Source: Microbacterium saperdae (GTDB lineage: Bacteria; Actinomycetota; Actinomycetes; Actinomycetales; Microbacteriaceae). Taken from it: a stretch of DNA of 64,000 nucleotides. How positions within the stretch are numbered: position 1 is the stretch's first letter; each line of letters starts with the position of its first letter. The DNA lies in NCBI RefSeq assembly GCF_006716345.1, contig NZ_VFOX01000001.1, forward strand, positions 434,001 through 498,000. The letters run 5' to 3'. Made by a program: the position numbers and the translations under genes. The notes below the pieces were generated by a model, which was given only the letters and a program-made list of their open reading frames with translations, was not told the DNA's origin and did not search any database. Below, piece by piece: positions 16,561 to 24,955 of this stretch.

Positions 16561-17934
16561 ATGGATGCTGTGCGCATGCACGCGGCCTCGCCCGAATCCA
16601 CCGCGATCGTCGATGCCGTGCTCGACTACTCGCGCCGCCGCATGCTCGCGGCCGACGTGCCGCTCGACAAGCCGCAGACCGAGGCCGAGCTGCACCGCCT
16701 GGTCGGACCCACGATCACCGATGCGGGCCTCGGTGCGCCGCGGGCGCTGAGCGTGTTCGAGCACATCCTGGCACCCGCGTGCCTGACCACGAGCCATCCG
16801 CTGTACCTGTCGTTCATCCCGACCGCGCCGACCATGGCGGCCATCGCGTTCGACCTGGTGGTGTCGGCATCCGGACTCTACGGAGGCAGCTGGCTCGAGG
16901 GCGCGGGCGCCGTGCATGCCGAGAACGAGGTGCTGGCCTGGCTGGCGCGGGAGTTCGGACTGCCCGAGACCGCGGGCGGAGTGTTCGTGCAGGGCGGCAC
17001 GATCGGCAACCTCTCCGCGCTGGTCGCCGCGCGCGAGGCCGCCAAGGTGCGCCTGATCGCCGAGGGCACGGAGCTGCCGCGGCGGTGGAAGATCGTGTGC
17101 AGCGTCGAGGCGCACTCCTCGAACAAGTCGGCGGCGAAGGTCATGGATGCCGATGTGCTGCTGGTCCCGGCCGGGGAAGACGGCGTGCTCCGCGCCGACG
17201 CCGTGCGCGAGGCGCTGCGCGAGCACGGAGACGAGATCTGCGCGGTCGTGGCGACCGGCGGCTCGACGAACTTCGGCATCGTCGACGACATCAAGGGCAT
17301 CGCCGCGCTCAAGGACGAGTTCGACTTCTGGCTGCACATCGACGGCGCCTACGGGCTCACCGCGATGCTGGCGCCGGAGGCCCGGCACATCTTCGCCGGG
17401 GTCGAGCGGGCCGATTCGGTGATCGTCGATCCCCACAAGTGGCTGTTCGCCCCGTTCGACTGCTGCGCGCTGATCTACCGCGACCCCGACAGCGGCCGCC
17501 GCGCCCACACGCAGCATGCGGAGTACCTCGACATCCTGACCGATGTCGACGAGTTCAGCCCCTCCGACTACTCGATCCAGCTCACCCGCCGTCCGCGCGG
17601 TCTGCCGATGTGGTTCTCGGTCGCGACCTACGGGGTGACCGCCTACCGCGATGCCGTGAGCGCCACGATCGCGTTGACGAAGAAGATCGCGGCCGAGATC
17701 GCGCGTCGCCCCGAGCTGCGCCTGGTGCGCGATCCGCAGCTGTCGGTCGTGGTGTTCGAGCGCGAGGGGTGGGAGCGCGCCGACTACGACCGCTGGTCGG
17801 CCGCACTGCTGGATTCGCAGCGCGCCTTCGTGGTCCCCAGTTCGCACGGCGGACGCCCGAACACGCGCTTCGCGATCCTCAATCCGCTCACGACCTTCGA
17901 CGATCTGGTCGGCATCCTCGACACCATGAAGTGA
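16561..17934 (+). CDS. Group II PLP-dependent decarboxylase (aromatic-amino-acid/glutamate decarboxylase family), 457 aa
   Basis: Fold-type I PLP decarboxylase. The Schiff-base lysine is Lys293 in SVIVDPHKWLFAPFDCCALIYRD. FVQGGTIGNLSALVAARE contacts the phosphate and LHIDGAYGLTAML gives the PLP-pyridine aspartate. The family includes decarboxylases for aromatic amino acids, glutamate and diaminobutyrate, and related aldehyde-forming enzymes; the substrate cannot be read directly. It follows the TetR gene by 10 bp and diverges from agmatine and tryptophan catabolism genes, so an amine-producing or amine-linked role is plausible. ATG 16561 gives the expected length. Ends just before a convergent hydrolase gene. 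Confidence 0.9.
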   Translation: MDAVRMHAASPESTAIVDAVLDYSRRRMLAADVPLDKPQTEAELHRLVGPTITDAGLGAPRALSVFEHILAPACLTTSHPLYLSFIPTAPTMAAIAFDLVVSASGLYGGSWLEGAGAVHAENEVLAWLAREFGLPETAGGVFVQGGTIGNLSALVAAREAAKVRLIAEGTELPRRWKIVCSVEAHSSNKSAAKVMDADVLLVPAGEDGVLRADAVREALREHGDEICAVVATGGSTNFGIVDDIKGIAALKDEFDFWLHIDGAYGLTAMLAPEARHIFAGVERADSVIVDPHKWLFAPFDCCALIYRDPDSGRRAHTQHAEYLDILTDVDEFSPSDYSIQLTRRPRGLPMWFSVATYGVTAYRDAVSATIALTKKIAAEIARRPELRLVRDPQLSVVVFEREGWERADYDRWSAALLDSQRAFVVPSSHGGRPNTRFAILNPLTTFDDLVGILDTMK

Positions 17935-17954
17935 GGCGGCGGCCTGCTGCCGCC
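17935..17954. terminator. Short GC hairpin between convergent genes
   Basis: GGCGGC (17935-17940) pairs with GCCGCC (17949-17954) immediately after the decarboxylase stop. No U-tract is present, so termination is only a suggestion. Confidence 0.3.
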
Positions 17955-17958
17955 CCCG

Positions 17959-19014
17959 TCAGCGGGTGGTGTGCGCGCCCAGGAAATCGATCGTCTTCTG
18001 CAGCGCGGTCTGCGCGTCGGGCAGGTCGAGGTGGAACTGGTACTCGTGGGGCAGTTCCGGCTGGTGCGGTGCGGGCCAGAACTGGGTGGTCACATCGACG
18101 CCGAGCTCGTCCAGGCGCTGGGCCATCGGGATCGACTGCAGCCAGGTGAGGCCGTCGCCGTTGCCACCCGAGATGTACGTGGTCGGAAAATCCTTCGTCA
18201 CCCAGTCGACGGTCGACATGGTCGCGCCCGTCGAATCCTCGGCCCACGTCTTCGTGCCCGCGTACGCCCACATCGCCGACTTGAATCCCCATCCGGCGAT
18301 GCCGTCGAGCTGGGCGAGGGCCGAGAGGTCGTAGACGCCGCAGTTGAGCACGGTCGCGGCGAGCTGGTCGGCGCCGATCGACGGTTTGATGTCCATGATC
18401 TCGGCGTAATCGGGGCTCGTGATGAGTGTCGCCATCTGGCTGGCGAGCTGCGCGCCGGCCGAGTCTCCCGCGAGCACGATCTGGGTGGGGTCGACGCCCA
18501 GTTCCGCGGCGTGCGCATCGATGTAGGCGAGGGCGTCGTTGAGCTGGTGCACCGCGAGCGGGTACACGCCCTCCGGTCCGATCGTGTAGTTGACCCCGAT
18601 CGTCGTGTAGCCCTCGGCGGCGAGGATGCGCAGGTAGGGGTCGACGTTCTCCTTCGCACCGGAGATCCATGCACCGCCGTGGATCCACACGATCGTGGGC
18701 AGGGGGCCGGTGGCGGATGCCGGGGAGAAGACGTCCATCGTCGTGTCCGCGCCGTCGTCCCGATACGCGACGTCGAGCTTCTCGGTCAGTTTCGTGTCGG
18801 GCACATGCTTGTCCATCTCGGCGGCGGTCTCGTCGCCGCCCTTCGTGAAGACCGCACGGATCAGCATGGCCGAGGGCCAGGGGGTGATCGAGCCGACGAT
18901 CGCGACCACCGCGGCGACTCCGACGACGCAGGCGATGGCGACCTTGGCGCGGTGCCAGGGACGGCGGACCTTCTTCGTCCGGTCCGGTTCTGCCTCGTTC
19001 TCGCGCGCGGTCAT
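17959..19014 (-). CDS. Membrane-anchored alpha/beta hydrolase (esterase/lipase HSL-like), 351 aa
   Basis: An N-terminal transmembrane anchor (AKVAIACVVGVAAVVAIVGSITPW, residues about 23-47) places the catalytic domain outside or at the membrane. The oxyanion motif is WIHGGAW, and the nucleophile elbow is GDSAGAQLASQ. A late His in LPHEYQFHLD is the likely catalytic base. This is the arrangement of BD-FAE/HSL carboxylesterases acting on short acyl esters. Natural substrate unknown. It stands alone, convergent with the decarboxylase gene. An arylformamidase role for the nearby kynurenine pathway is conceivable for this fold, but the membrane anchor argues against it. Confidence 0.9.
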   Translation of the reverse strand: MTARENEAEPDRTKKVRRPWHRAKVAIACVVGVAAVVAIVGSITPWPSAMLIRAVFTKGGDETAAEMDKHVPDTKLTEKLDVAYRDDGADTTMDVFSPASATGPLPTIVWIHGGAWISGAKENVDPYLRILAAEGYTTIGVNYTIGPEGVYPLAVHQLNDALAYIDAHAAELGVDPTQIVLAGDSAGAQLASQMATLITSPDYAEIMDIKPSIGADQLAATVLNCGVYDLSALAQLDGIAGWGFKSAMWAYAGTKTWAEDSTGATMSTVDWVTKDFPTTYISGGNGDGLTWLQSIPMAQRLDELGVDVTTQFWPAPHQPELPHEYQFHLDLPDAQTALQKTIDFLGAHTTR

Positions 19015-19103
19015 GCAACCCCTCTCCGCGCCTCAGTGTGCCAGTATTCCGGTCGCCGGGGGGAAGCCCTGCTCCTGGTCGGCCGACGAATCGCTGAGGC
19101 GAT

Positions 19104-19166
19104 GACGGATCGCGGAGTCATCGCTGGGGTTTCCTCCGCAGATCGTCATCGGCTCCGTGATCCGTC
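19104..19166. repeat. Imperfect palindromic repeat, family B copy 1
   Basis: GACGGATCGCGGAG (19104-19117) mirrors CTCCGTGATCCGTC (19153-19166) with one mismatch. The same arms and related core recur at 34194-34271. It lies in the 200-bp gap between the hydrolase and the ECF-like gene. Confidence 0.7.
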
Positions 19167-19214
19167 GCCCCGACGGTCGCGGTCGCACCCTCTGAACCGT
19201 GGTGACCGGAAACG

Positions 19215-19787
19215 TCAGCCCTCGATCGCGACGTTCGTCGCCGGTGCCGTGCGCATCAGCCCGCGCGTGGCACCCGTGCGGTCGAGACGCTTCGCGACGA
19301 TACGGGCGATCCAGGTGGTGGCCACGGCGCTCGCCGCCGCCATCGGGTAGACCGCGAGGCGGATGCCGTCCGGGGTGTCTGCGGCGAAGATCGCCTGCGC
19401 CGGGAAGGCATAGGCGAGGCCGATCAGCCCGTTCGCGACGTAGAAGAGCCAGGTCGGCCACTTCCGGTACAGGGTCGCGAGGAACGGCAGCTCCTGACAC
19501 AGCCCGACGGTGGCGGTCGACAGCACGGTCGAGAAGCCGTACGGCGTGAACGGGCCGATCACGAGTCCGGCGATGAACGTGGTCAGCAGGGCGACACCCG
19601 GCCGGTGCGTGAGCGTCTGCATGAGCACTCCGCCGAAGAACCAGAAGCCCAGGAGCACGGTGTAGAGGAGGGGAGCGGCGGCGATCGCGGCACCGGAGAA
19701 GATGCCGAAGACCGGCAGCAGGAGGATGCCGTTCGCGACGCCGATCGCGGCGCAGGTGAGCAGGATGCGGGTACTGGTGTTCTTCAT
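19215..19787 (-). CDS. YkoE-like ECF transporter S component (membrane), 190 aa
   Basis: A small protein with five to six hydrophobic segments. TSRILLTCAAIGVANGILLLP, HRPGVALLTTFIAGLVIGPF and FSTVLSTATVGLCQELPFLATLYRKW resemble YkoE-type substrate-capture subunits of energy-coupling-factor importers, which classically take up a thiamine precursor. No EcfA or EcfT gene is present. Instead it is the last gene of an iron-regulated unit with an IrtAB-like ABC pair and a siderophore-interacting protein, 17 bp after the latter. The ligand is therefore open. Start ATG 19787 has no strong ribosome site. Confidence 0.75.
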   Translation of the reverse strand: MKNTSTRILLTCAAIGVANGILLLPVFGIFSGAAIAAAPLLYTVLLGFWFFGGVLMQTLTHRPGVALLTTFIAGLVIGPFTPYGFSTVLSTATVGLCQELPFLATLYRKWPTWLFYVANGLIGLAYAFPAQAIFAADTPDGIRLAVYPMAAASAVATTWIARIVAKRLDRTGATRGLMRTAPATNVAIEG

Positions 19788-19804
19788 GTGTGGTGCCTGA
19801 GGCC

Positions 19805-20548
19805 TCAGCCCGTGGCCTTCCCTTCGATCCAGTAGAACTGCGTGAAATGGTGGCCCCGGTCGAGGCCGAGATGCTCGCGGAGGACGCCGCGCACGTTCTT
19901 GACGAGTGTCTTCTCGCCGGCGCCCCACGCGTAGAGCCCGTCCTGCGCCGTGACGGATGAGCGGATGGCGCGGGCGAGAGCGGTGCCGCGGTCGCCCTCC
20001 CGCACCACCCATTCCCAGGTGCCTCGTTCGCGCTCGACTCGGGGCAGCCCCTCGCGGTCGGGGTGCTCCTCCTCCAGGAACACCCGCGTCTCGATCTCCG
20101 CCGGCACGGCCTCGAGCCAGGTGTTGATGGCGGGCAGGGCCGTCGCGTCTCCCGCGAGTACCAGGGTCGTCGTCCCCGCGGGGATGTCGATGCGCGCGGG
20201 TGTCAACGCGACCTCGAGTCGGTCGCCGACGGCCGCGCGCTTCGCCCAGTCCCCGGCTGGTCCGGAGACTTCGTGCAGCACGAAGTCGAGGCTGAACGTC
20301 TGCGCGGCGGCATCCACGTGCACGAACGTGTATCCGCGCTGCACGAGGAAGCCCTCGCCCTTTGCCGGATGCGGCACCCACAGGCGCAGCCAGAGCGTGG
20401 GGAACACGTCGAGGGATGATGTCAGGCTCGGTGCGCGGAACACGATGCGCCGGTACCAGGGGGTGAAGTCGCGGACCTCCACGACCTCGGTCGGATGATT
20501 CGCGATGCGCATCAGGCGCATCATTCCGCGCTGCCAGTTGGCGGCCAT
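19805..20548 (-). CDS. Siderophore-interacting FAD protein (ferric-siderophore reductase), 247 aa
   Basis: FAD-binding SIP family. The FAD segment is RGYTFVHVDAAAQTFSLDFVLHEVSGPAGDWAKRAAVGD, and the NAD(P)H-domain part shows LVLAGDATALPAINTWLEAV, VFLEEEHPDREGLP and GLYAWGAGEKTLVKNVRGVLREHLGLD. These flavoproteins reduce Fe(III)-siderophores in the cytosol to release iron. ATG 20548 overlaps the ABC transporter stop as TGATG. In mycobacterial IrtA such a domain is fused to the transporter; here it is a separate gene in the same operon, supporting a combined import and reduction role. Confidence 0.93.
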   Translation of the reverse strand: MAANWQRGMMRLMRIANHPTEVVEVRDFTPWYRRIVFRAPSLTSSLDVFPTLWLRLWVPHPAKGEGFLVQRGYTFVHVDAAAQTFSLDFVLHEVSGPAGDWAKRAAVGDRLEVALTPARIDIPAGTTTLVLAGDATALPAINTWLEAVPAEIETRVFLEEEHPDREGLPRVERERGTWEWVVREGDRGTALARAIRSSVTAQDGLYAWGAGEKTLVKNVRGVLREHLGLDRGHHFTQFYWIEGKATG

Positions 20549-22293
20549 CAGCGTGCGCCCTCTCCGGCGGGCACGAGGTGCCAACCCGACGCCCGGGAGC
20601 GCTCGTTCCAGAAGTCGGCGTAGCGACCGTCGGCGGCGAGCAGCTCATCGTGCGTGCCGCGCTCGACGATGCGACCCTGGTCGAGGAACAGGATCTGATC
20701 GGCGTGCTGGATCGTGGACAGGCGATGCGCGACCACCATGACGGTCTTGTCGCGCGTGAGTTCGTGGATGCCGCGGACGACTGCCGCCTCGTTCTGCGGG
20801 TCGAGCGCGCTGGTGGCCTCGTCGAGCAGCACGATGGGGGCATCCTTCAGCAGTGCACGGGCGATCGAGACGCGCTGGCGCTCGCCGCCGGACAGCGAGG
20901 TGCCGCCTTCGCCGACGTTCGTATCCCAGCCGTCGGGGAGCCGGTCGACGATCTCGTCGACGCGGGCGACCTCTGCCGCACGGGCGAGATCGTCTGCGGA
21001 GGCATCGGGCCGCCCGATCCGCACGTTCTCGGCGATCGACTGGTGGAACAGGTAGACGTCCTGGAACACGAGGGAGAACTGCTCCATCAGAGTGGTCGAA
21101 GAGTACGCCGAGATGGCGTGGCCGCCGACCTCGATCCGGCCGTGGTCGACGTCGTAGAAGCGCGAGGCGAGACGCAGGAGCGTGGTCTTGCCGCTGCCGC
21201 TCGGGCCGACCAGCGCGGTCGTCGTGCCCGCCGGCACCGTGAAGGAGACGCCATCGATCACGGGCTCTCCGGTGTCGTAGGCGAAGCGGACGTCGTCGAA
21301 GCGGACCCCCGCGTCTGCCGGCTGTAGCGGGCTGTCCGATTCGGGCAGGGGCGGAGTGTCGAGCAGCTCGGTGATGCGGTCGGCCGCGTTGGCGGCACCG
21401 CGCACCGCGGTGGACAGCTCGGCCGCCTGGTTCAGCGGATCGATGAAGCGCGAGCTCACCGCGATCAGGGCGATCGCGGCCGGGGCCGAGAGCGTGCCGC
21501 CCGAGGCGAACGAGACCACGAGGTACGCCAGCACGATGAACGTGAGCTGCACCAGGAAGGAGAAGACGACGAGGCCGGGCACGGAAGCGTAGACGAGTCC
21601 GCGTCCGACCCGCCGCTGCGCCGTGAGCGCGTTCTGCAGGCCGCGGTTCCCTGTGGTCGCGGCGCCGAAGGCACGCAGCACGGGTTGAGCCTGGGCGAAC
21701 TCGATCACTCGGGAGTTCGACTCCTCGGCCGCGGTGTGCGCGTTCGTCTCGGCACGCGAGTACAGACCCTGGCCCCAACGGTTCACGAGGTACAGCAACG
21801 GGGCGCTCACGAGCATCGCGAGCGAGACCCGGGCATCGAGGAACAACATTCCGACAGCGACCCCCGCCGGTACCAGCACGCCGGTCAGGAGCGGGCTCAG
21901 CAGGTGGGCGAACACCCCCATCGCATCCTTCACGCTGCTGCTGATGAGGCGTGAGACCCGTCCGGCCGTGGCAGTGCCGAACCACCCCAGCGGCAGGGTC
22001 GCGATGTGGTCGCCGAGTCGCGTCTGCAGCGAGTGCATCATGCCCGTGCCGATGCGCAGACCCAGCACCGACTGTCGGTATCCGCAGACGAAGACCACGA
22101 TGACGGCGCCGGCCACGCCGGCCGTCCAGCCCCAGGCCGCGCCGAGGTCGCCGCGGAACAGCGCTTCCAGCAACGGCATGAGCAGCACGTACGCGGTGGA
22201 CTGCGCGAGCGCGAACACCACGATCGCGGCGAGGTAGAGCGGGATCATCCCGCGGTAGGGATCGGGCACCAGGCGCAGCACCTTGCAGATCAT
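20548..22293 (-). CDS. ABC transporter ATP-binding/permease, IrtB-like, 581 aa
   Basis: One half of a type IV-fold ABC transporter: about six transmembrane helices (residues 1-300) then a complete ATPase domain with Walker A GPSGSGKTTL, signature LSGGERQR, Walker B IVLLDEATSALD and H-loop MVVAHRLS. It overlaps the partner half-transporter gene by four bases (ATGA). Exporter-like pairs of this kind (IrtAB, YbtPQ) import ferric siderophores despite their fold. The operon with a siderophore reductase and an IdeR box upstream supports that direction. The N-terminus MICKVLRLVPDPYRGMIPLYL is typical of the IrtB group. Confidence 0.92.
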   Translation of the reverse strand: MICKVLRLVPDPYRGMIPLYLAAIVVFALAQSTAYVLLMPLLEALFRGDLGAAWGWTAGVAGAVIVVFVCGYRQSVLGLRIGTGMMHSLQTRLGDHIATLPLGWFGTATAGRVSRLISSSVKDAMGVFAHLLSPLLTGVLVPAGVAVGMLFLDARVSLAMLVSAPLLYLVNRWGQGLYSRAETNAHTAAEESNSRVIEFAQAQPVLRAFGAATTGNRGLQNALTAQRRVGRGLVYASVPGLVVFSFLVQLTFIVLAYLVVSFASGGTLSAPAAIALIAVSSRFIDPLNQAAELSTAVRGAANAADRITELLDTPPLPESDSPLQPADAGVRFDDVRFAYDTGEPVIDGVSFTVPAGTTTALVGPSGSGKTTLLRLASRFYDVDHGRIEVGGHAISAYSSTTLMEQFSLVFQDVYLFHQSIAENVRIGRPDASADDLARAAEVARVDEIVDRLPDGWDTNVGEGGTSLSGGERQRVSIARALLKDAPIVLLDEATSALDPQNEAAVVRGIHELTRDKTVMVVAHRLSTIQHADQILFLDQGRIVERGTHDELLAADGRYADFWNERSRASGWHLVPAGEGAR

Positions 22294-24140
22294 GCGCGCA
22301 CCTCCAGGTTCTGAGTAGGTACGGATGCGGTCTCCGCGGTCCGTTCAAGCCGGTCGACCTCGGTGAGGGCGCGTTCGTTCGCGGCCCAGAGGCGAGAGAA
22401 GAGTCCGTCAGCGGAGCGGAGCTCGTCGGGGGTGCCGCGTTCGACGATGCGCCCGTCGTCGAGCACGACGATCTGATCCACGTCGATGATGGTGTGCAGG
22501 CGATGTGCGATCACCAGCACGGTCCGATCGGCGACCAGTACGGCCAGCGCGTCCTGGATCGCCGCTTCGGACTCCGGATCAGCGAACGCCGTCGCCTCGT
22601 CGAGGACGAGCACCGGCGCATCGGCGAGCAGCGCGCGGGCGATTGAGAGGCGCTGCGCCTCTCCGCCGGAGAGCCGGGCATCCCTGCCGATCTCGGAGTC
22701 ATAGCCGCGGGGGAGTTCGAGGATGCGCTCGTGGATCTGCGCCGCTCGGCACACCCGCTCCAGTGCGGCGTCATCTGCGTCGGGCCGTGCGAGCAGCAGG
22801 TTCTCGCGCACTGTTTCGGCGATCAACTGCACATCCTGCAGCACGAATCCGACAGCACGGTAGAGGTCCGCCGACCGCAGCGAGCGGATGTCGTCTCCAT
22901 CCAGCGTGATGCGCCCGCCGGTCACGTCGTAGAACCGGGGGACCAGGCGGGCGAGTGTCGACTTGCCCGATCCGCTCGGTCCCACCAGTGCCGTGATCGT
23001 GCCGGGGTGCAGCTCCAGATCGACGCCGTGGAGCACAGGGTGGCCCTCCCGGTAGCCGAACGTCACGTTCTCGAAGCGCACGAGTCCGGATACCGGCACC
23101 GGGCCCTCGGCCGGATCCACCAGCTCGGGGGTCTCGACCAGATCGAGCAGTCGGACGGATGCCGACGACGCCTGCCGAAGGGCTTGGAGGCCGTAGCCGA
23201 ACGTGAGCACTGTGCTGCCGATACCGAGCCCGAGCAGGATGAAGGGCACCAGAGCCGAGGGCTCCATGGCGTCACCGCCGATCAGGCCGAGCGCGGCGAG
23301 GAGTACGAGCAGCAGCACGACGACCGGGTTCAGCAGTTGGCTGCCGATCCCCTCCAGACGGGTGATCGGACCGACCCAGGCGGTGAAGAAGGTGGCGTAG
23401 CCGTCGATCGCCTCCTGGTAGCGGTGGTGTCCCTTGCGGGGTTGGCCGAACGCGCGCACGACCTGGATGCCGTCGACGAACTCGATCGTGGTCTCGCTGA
23501 CCCTGCTCCGCCAGGACTCGAAGGTCGTGAGCTTCGCGGCGTATCCGGGGCCCATGATGCGCGACATCACGAAGCCGTACAGTGCGATCGGCACGAGCAG
23601 CAGGAGTCCGAGGCGCCAGTCGACCAGCAGCAGGTAGACGAAGGTCGCGAGCGGTAGCGTGAGGGCGCCGACGAACTCGAGTCTGGCGTGCGCGACGAGG
23701 TAGTGCAGCGCGTCGACGTCGTTCTGCAGCAGCTTCTTGACCTCGCCGGAGCTGCGCTCGGTGAACCAGCCCAGAGGGACGCGTGAGAGCTTCGCGGCCA
23801 GCAGCTGGCGCAGCGTGTACTGGTGCTCGGCGTCGATCAGGTGCGACCAGAGCATCGCGCCCGACTGCAGCAGACCGCGGACGCCCAGGATGCCGAGGGC
23901 CGTGAGAAGCAGCGTCCAGACGCGGTTCCAGTCGGGCGTCGTGGCGAGCAGTTCACGGCAGACCTCGGCGATCAGGATGAACGGCACCACCGCGCAGAGG
24001 GAGGCGATCGCGACGATGATGCTCGCGATGGTGAGGCGGGAGGCGACAGGACCGAGGATCTGCCGGTCCGCGAGGCGCTGTCGTTCTTTGGCGGTGCGAC
24101 GCGCGCTCTTCGCAGCGGCGCGCTCGACAGTATCTGGCAT
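22290..24140 (-). CDS. ABC transporter ATP-binding/permease, IrtA-like half, 616 aa
   Basis: Second half-transporter, with a basic N-terminal tail (AKSARRTAKERQRL), about six helices, and an intact nucleotide-binding domain: Walker A GPSGSGKSTL, signature LSGGEAQR, Walker B VLVLDEATAFAD, H-loop LVIAHRLH. Unlike mycobacterial IrtA it lacks an N-terminal siderophore-interacting domain, which is instead encoded by the separate gene at 19805-20548. AGAGG precedes ATG 24140. First gene of a four-gene minus-strand operon. Its upstream region has a 9-bp inverted repeat (24152-24174) and an IdeR-type box (24204-24222), so iron repression is expected. Confidence 0.92.
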   Translation of the reverse strand: MPDTVERAAAKSARRTAKERQRLADRQILGPVASRLTIASIIVAIASLCAVVPFILIAEVCRELLATTPDWNRVWTLLLTALGILGVRGLLQSGAMLWSHLIDAEHQYTLRQLLAAKLSRVPLGWFTERSSGEVKKLLQNDVDALHYLVAHARLEFVGALTLPLATFVYLLLVDWRLGLLLLVPIALYGFVMSRIMGPGYAAKLTTFESWRSRVSETTIEFVDGIQVVRAFGQPRKGHHRYQEAIDGYATFFTAWVGPITRLEGIGSQLLNPVVVLLLVLLAALGLIGGDAMEPSALVPFILLGLGIGSTVLTFGYGLQALRQASSASVRLLDLVETPELVDPAEGPVPVSGLVRFENVTFGYREGHPVLHGVDLELHPGTITALVGPSGSGKSTLARLVPRFYDVTGGRITLDGDDIRSLRSADLYRAVGFVLQDVQLIAETVRENLLLARPDADDAALERVCRAAQIHERILELPRGYDSEIGRDARLSGGEAQRLSIARALLADAPVLVLDEATAFADPESEAAIQDALAVLVADRTVLVIAHRLHTIIDVDQIVVLDDGRIVERGTPDELRSADGLFSRLWAANERALTEVDRLERTAETASVPTQNLEVRA

Positions 24141-24151
24141 CGGGACCTCTC

Positions 24152-24174
24152 TTTTGCAATCATCTATTGCAAAA
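24152..24174. promoter_or_regulatory. Inverted repeat, probable operator of the divergent TetR regulator
   Basis: TTTTGCAAT (24152-24160) and ATTGCAAAA (24166-24174) form a perfect 9-bp inverted repeat with a 5-bp spacer in an AT-rich island, 12 bp before the IrtA-like gene. Size and symmetry suit a TetR dimer, and a TetR gene begins about 100 bp to the right. Confidence 0.6.
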
Positions 24175-24203
24175 CAGGTCGAGCGTATACCGTGGAGATC
24201 CTT

Positions 24204-24222
24204 TTAGGCAAGGCTAGCCTTA
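24204..24222. promoter_or_regulatory. IdeR/DtxR iron box
   Basis: TTAGGCAAGGCTAGCCTTA closely follows the 19-bp actinobacterial iron-box consensus TTAGGTTAGGCTAACCTAA. It lies between the divergent IrtA-like gene and the TetR gene, so iron-loaded IdeR/DtxR would repress one or both. Confidence 0.85.
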
Positions 24223-24271
24223 GTGGATGGTGTTTCCGAGGGAGATCTTGGCCGATCGGTACGATGGGGCG

Positions 24272-24955
24272 ATGGCCGATCGACCCCGCCGAGGACGCCC
24301 TCCGCTCACCTCCCGGGAGGCCATCCTCGACGCCGTCCTCGAGCTCGGCCTCGACCGCGCGACCACCACTTCGGTCGCCGCGCATCTCGGCGTCGATCAG
24401 TCCACGCTCTACCGGCACATCGGCGGCGTGGAGGACATGCTCGACGGTGCCGCCGCTGTCGCCATCACTCGGGGGGACTGGCCGGAGCCCGACGACGACT
24501 GGGCAGAATACCTGCGCGCCTGTGCCCGGGCGATGTGGGCGATGTTCCGCGCAAACCCGGGACTCGCGCAGCGTCTGCGGCTGATGTCGACCGTGCCCGC
24601 TGAGCTCGTGACGCAGTCGTACCTGGTCGTGGAGCATCTGACGGCCCGTCTCGGCTTCGAGCTGCGCGAGGCGGCGCTCATCGTCGACACGATCGGCGAC
24701 ATGACGGCGGATTCCTACCTGACGCTCGAGGCGCTGCATCGGCCGACCGCAGAAGGGGGCAGTTACAGCGAGCGGGTGCTCGAGCGGATGGCCGAGGCCG
24801 GCGAGGTGCTCGGCGACCCGGTTGTCTCGAGGGAGTACCTCGATGCGATGCGCTACGCGATGGGCGAGCCGGGAGCGCCGAGCTCCTGGTGGCTCGACAA
24901 GGTGGATCTCGTGATCGACGGGGTGCGGCACCGGCTCGATCGGCGCACCACGTGA
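24272..24955 (+). CDS. TetR-family transcriptional regulator, 227 aa
   Basis: HTH in SREAILDAVLELGLDRATTTSVAAHLGVDQSTLYRHIGGVEDMLDGA, after a basic PRRGRPPLT arm. The C-terminal domain is helical (EYLRACARAMWAMFRANPGLAQRLRLMSTVPAELV). ATG 24272, preceded by GGGGC, begins the family-like sequence; an ATG at 24227 would start almost on top of the iron box. Divergent from the IrtAB-like operon and followed by an AraC gene with a GTGA overlap, so the two regulators are made together. Likely controls the flanking iron genes in response to a small molecule, in addition to IdeR. Confidence 0.88.
   Translation: MADRPRRGRPPLTSREAILDAVLELGLDRATTTSVAAHLGVDQSTLYRHIGGVEDMLDGAAAVAITRGDWPEPDDDWAEYLRACARAMWAMFRANPGLAQRLRLMSTVPAELVTQSYLVVEHLTARLGFELREAALIVDTIGDMTADSYLTLEALHRPTAEGGSYSERVLERMAEAGEVLGDPVVSREYLDAMRYAMGEPGAPSSWWLDKVDLVIDGVRHRLDRRTT

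Noticed and set aside
17959..19014. Alpha/beta hydrolase as the missing arylformamidase of the kynurenine pathway
   Set aside because: It has an N-terminal membrane anchor, is in a separate transcription unit, and is 5 kb from kynA beyond unrelated genes. It is kept only as a weak alternative.
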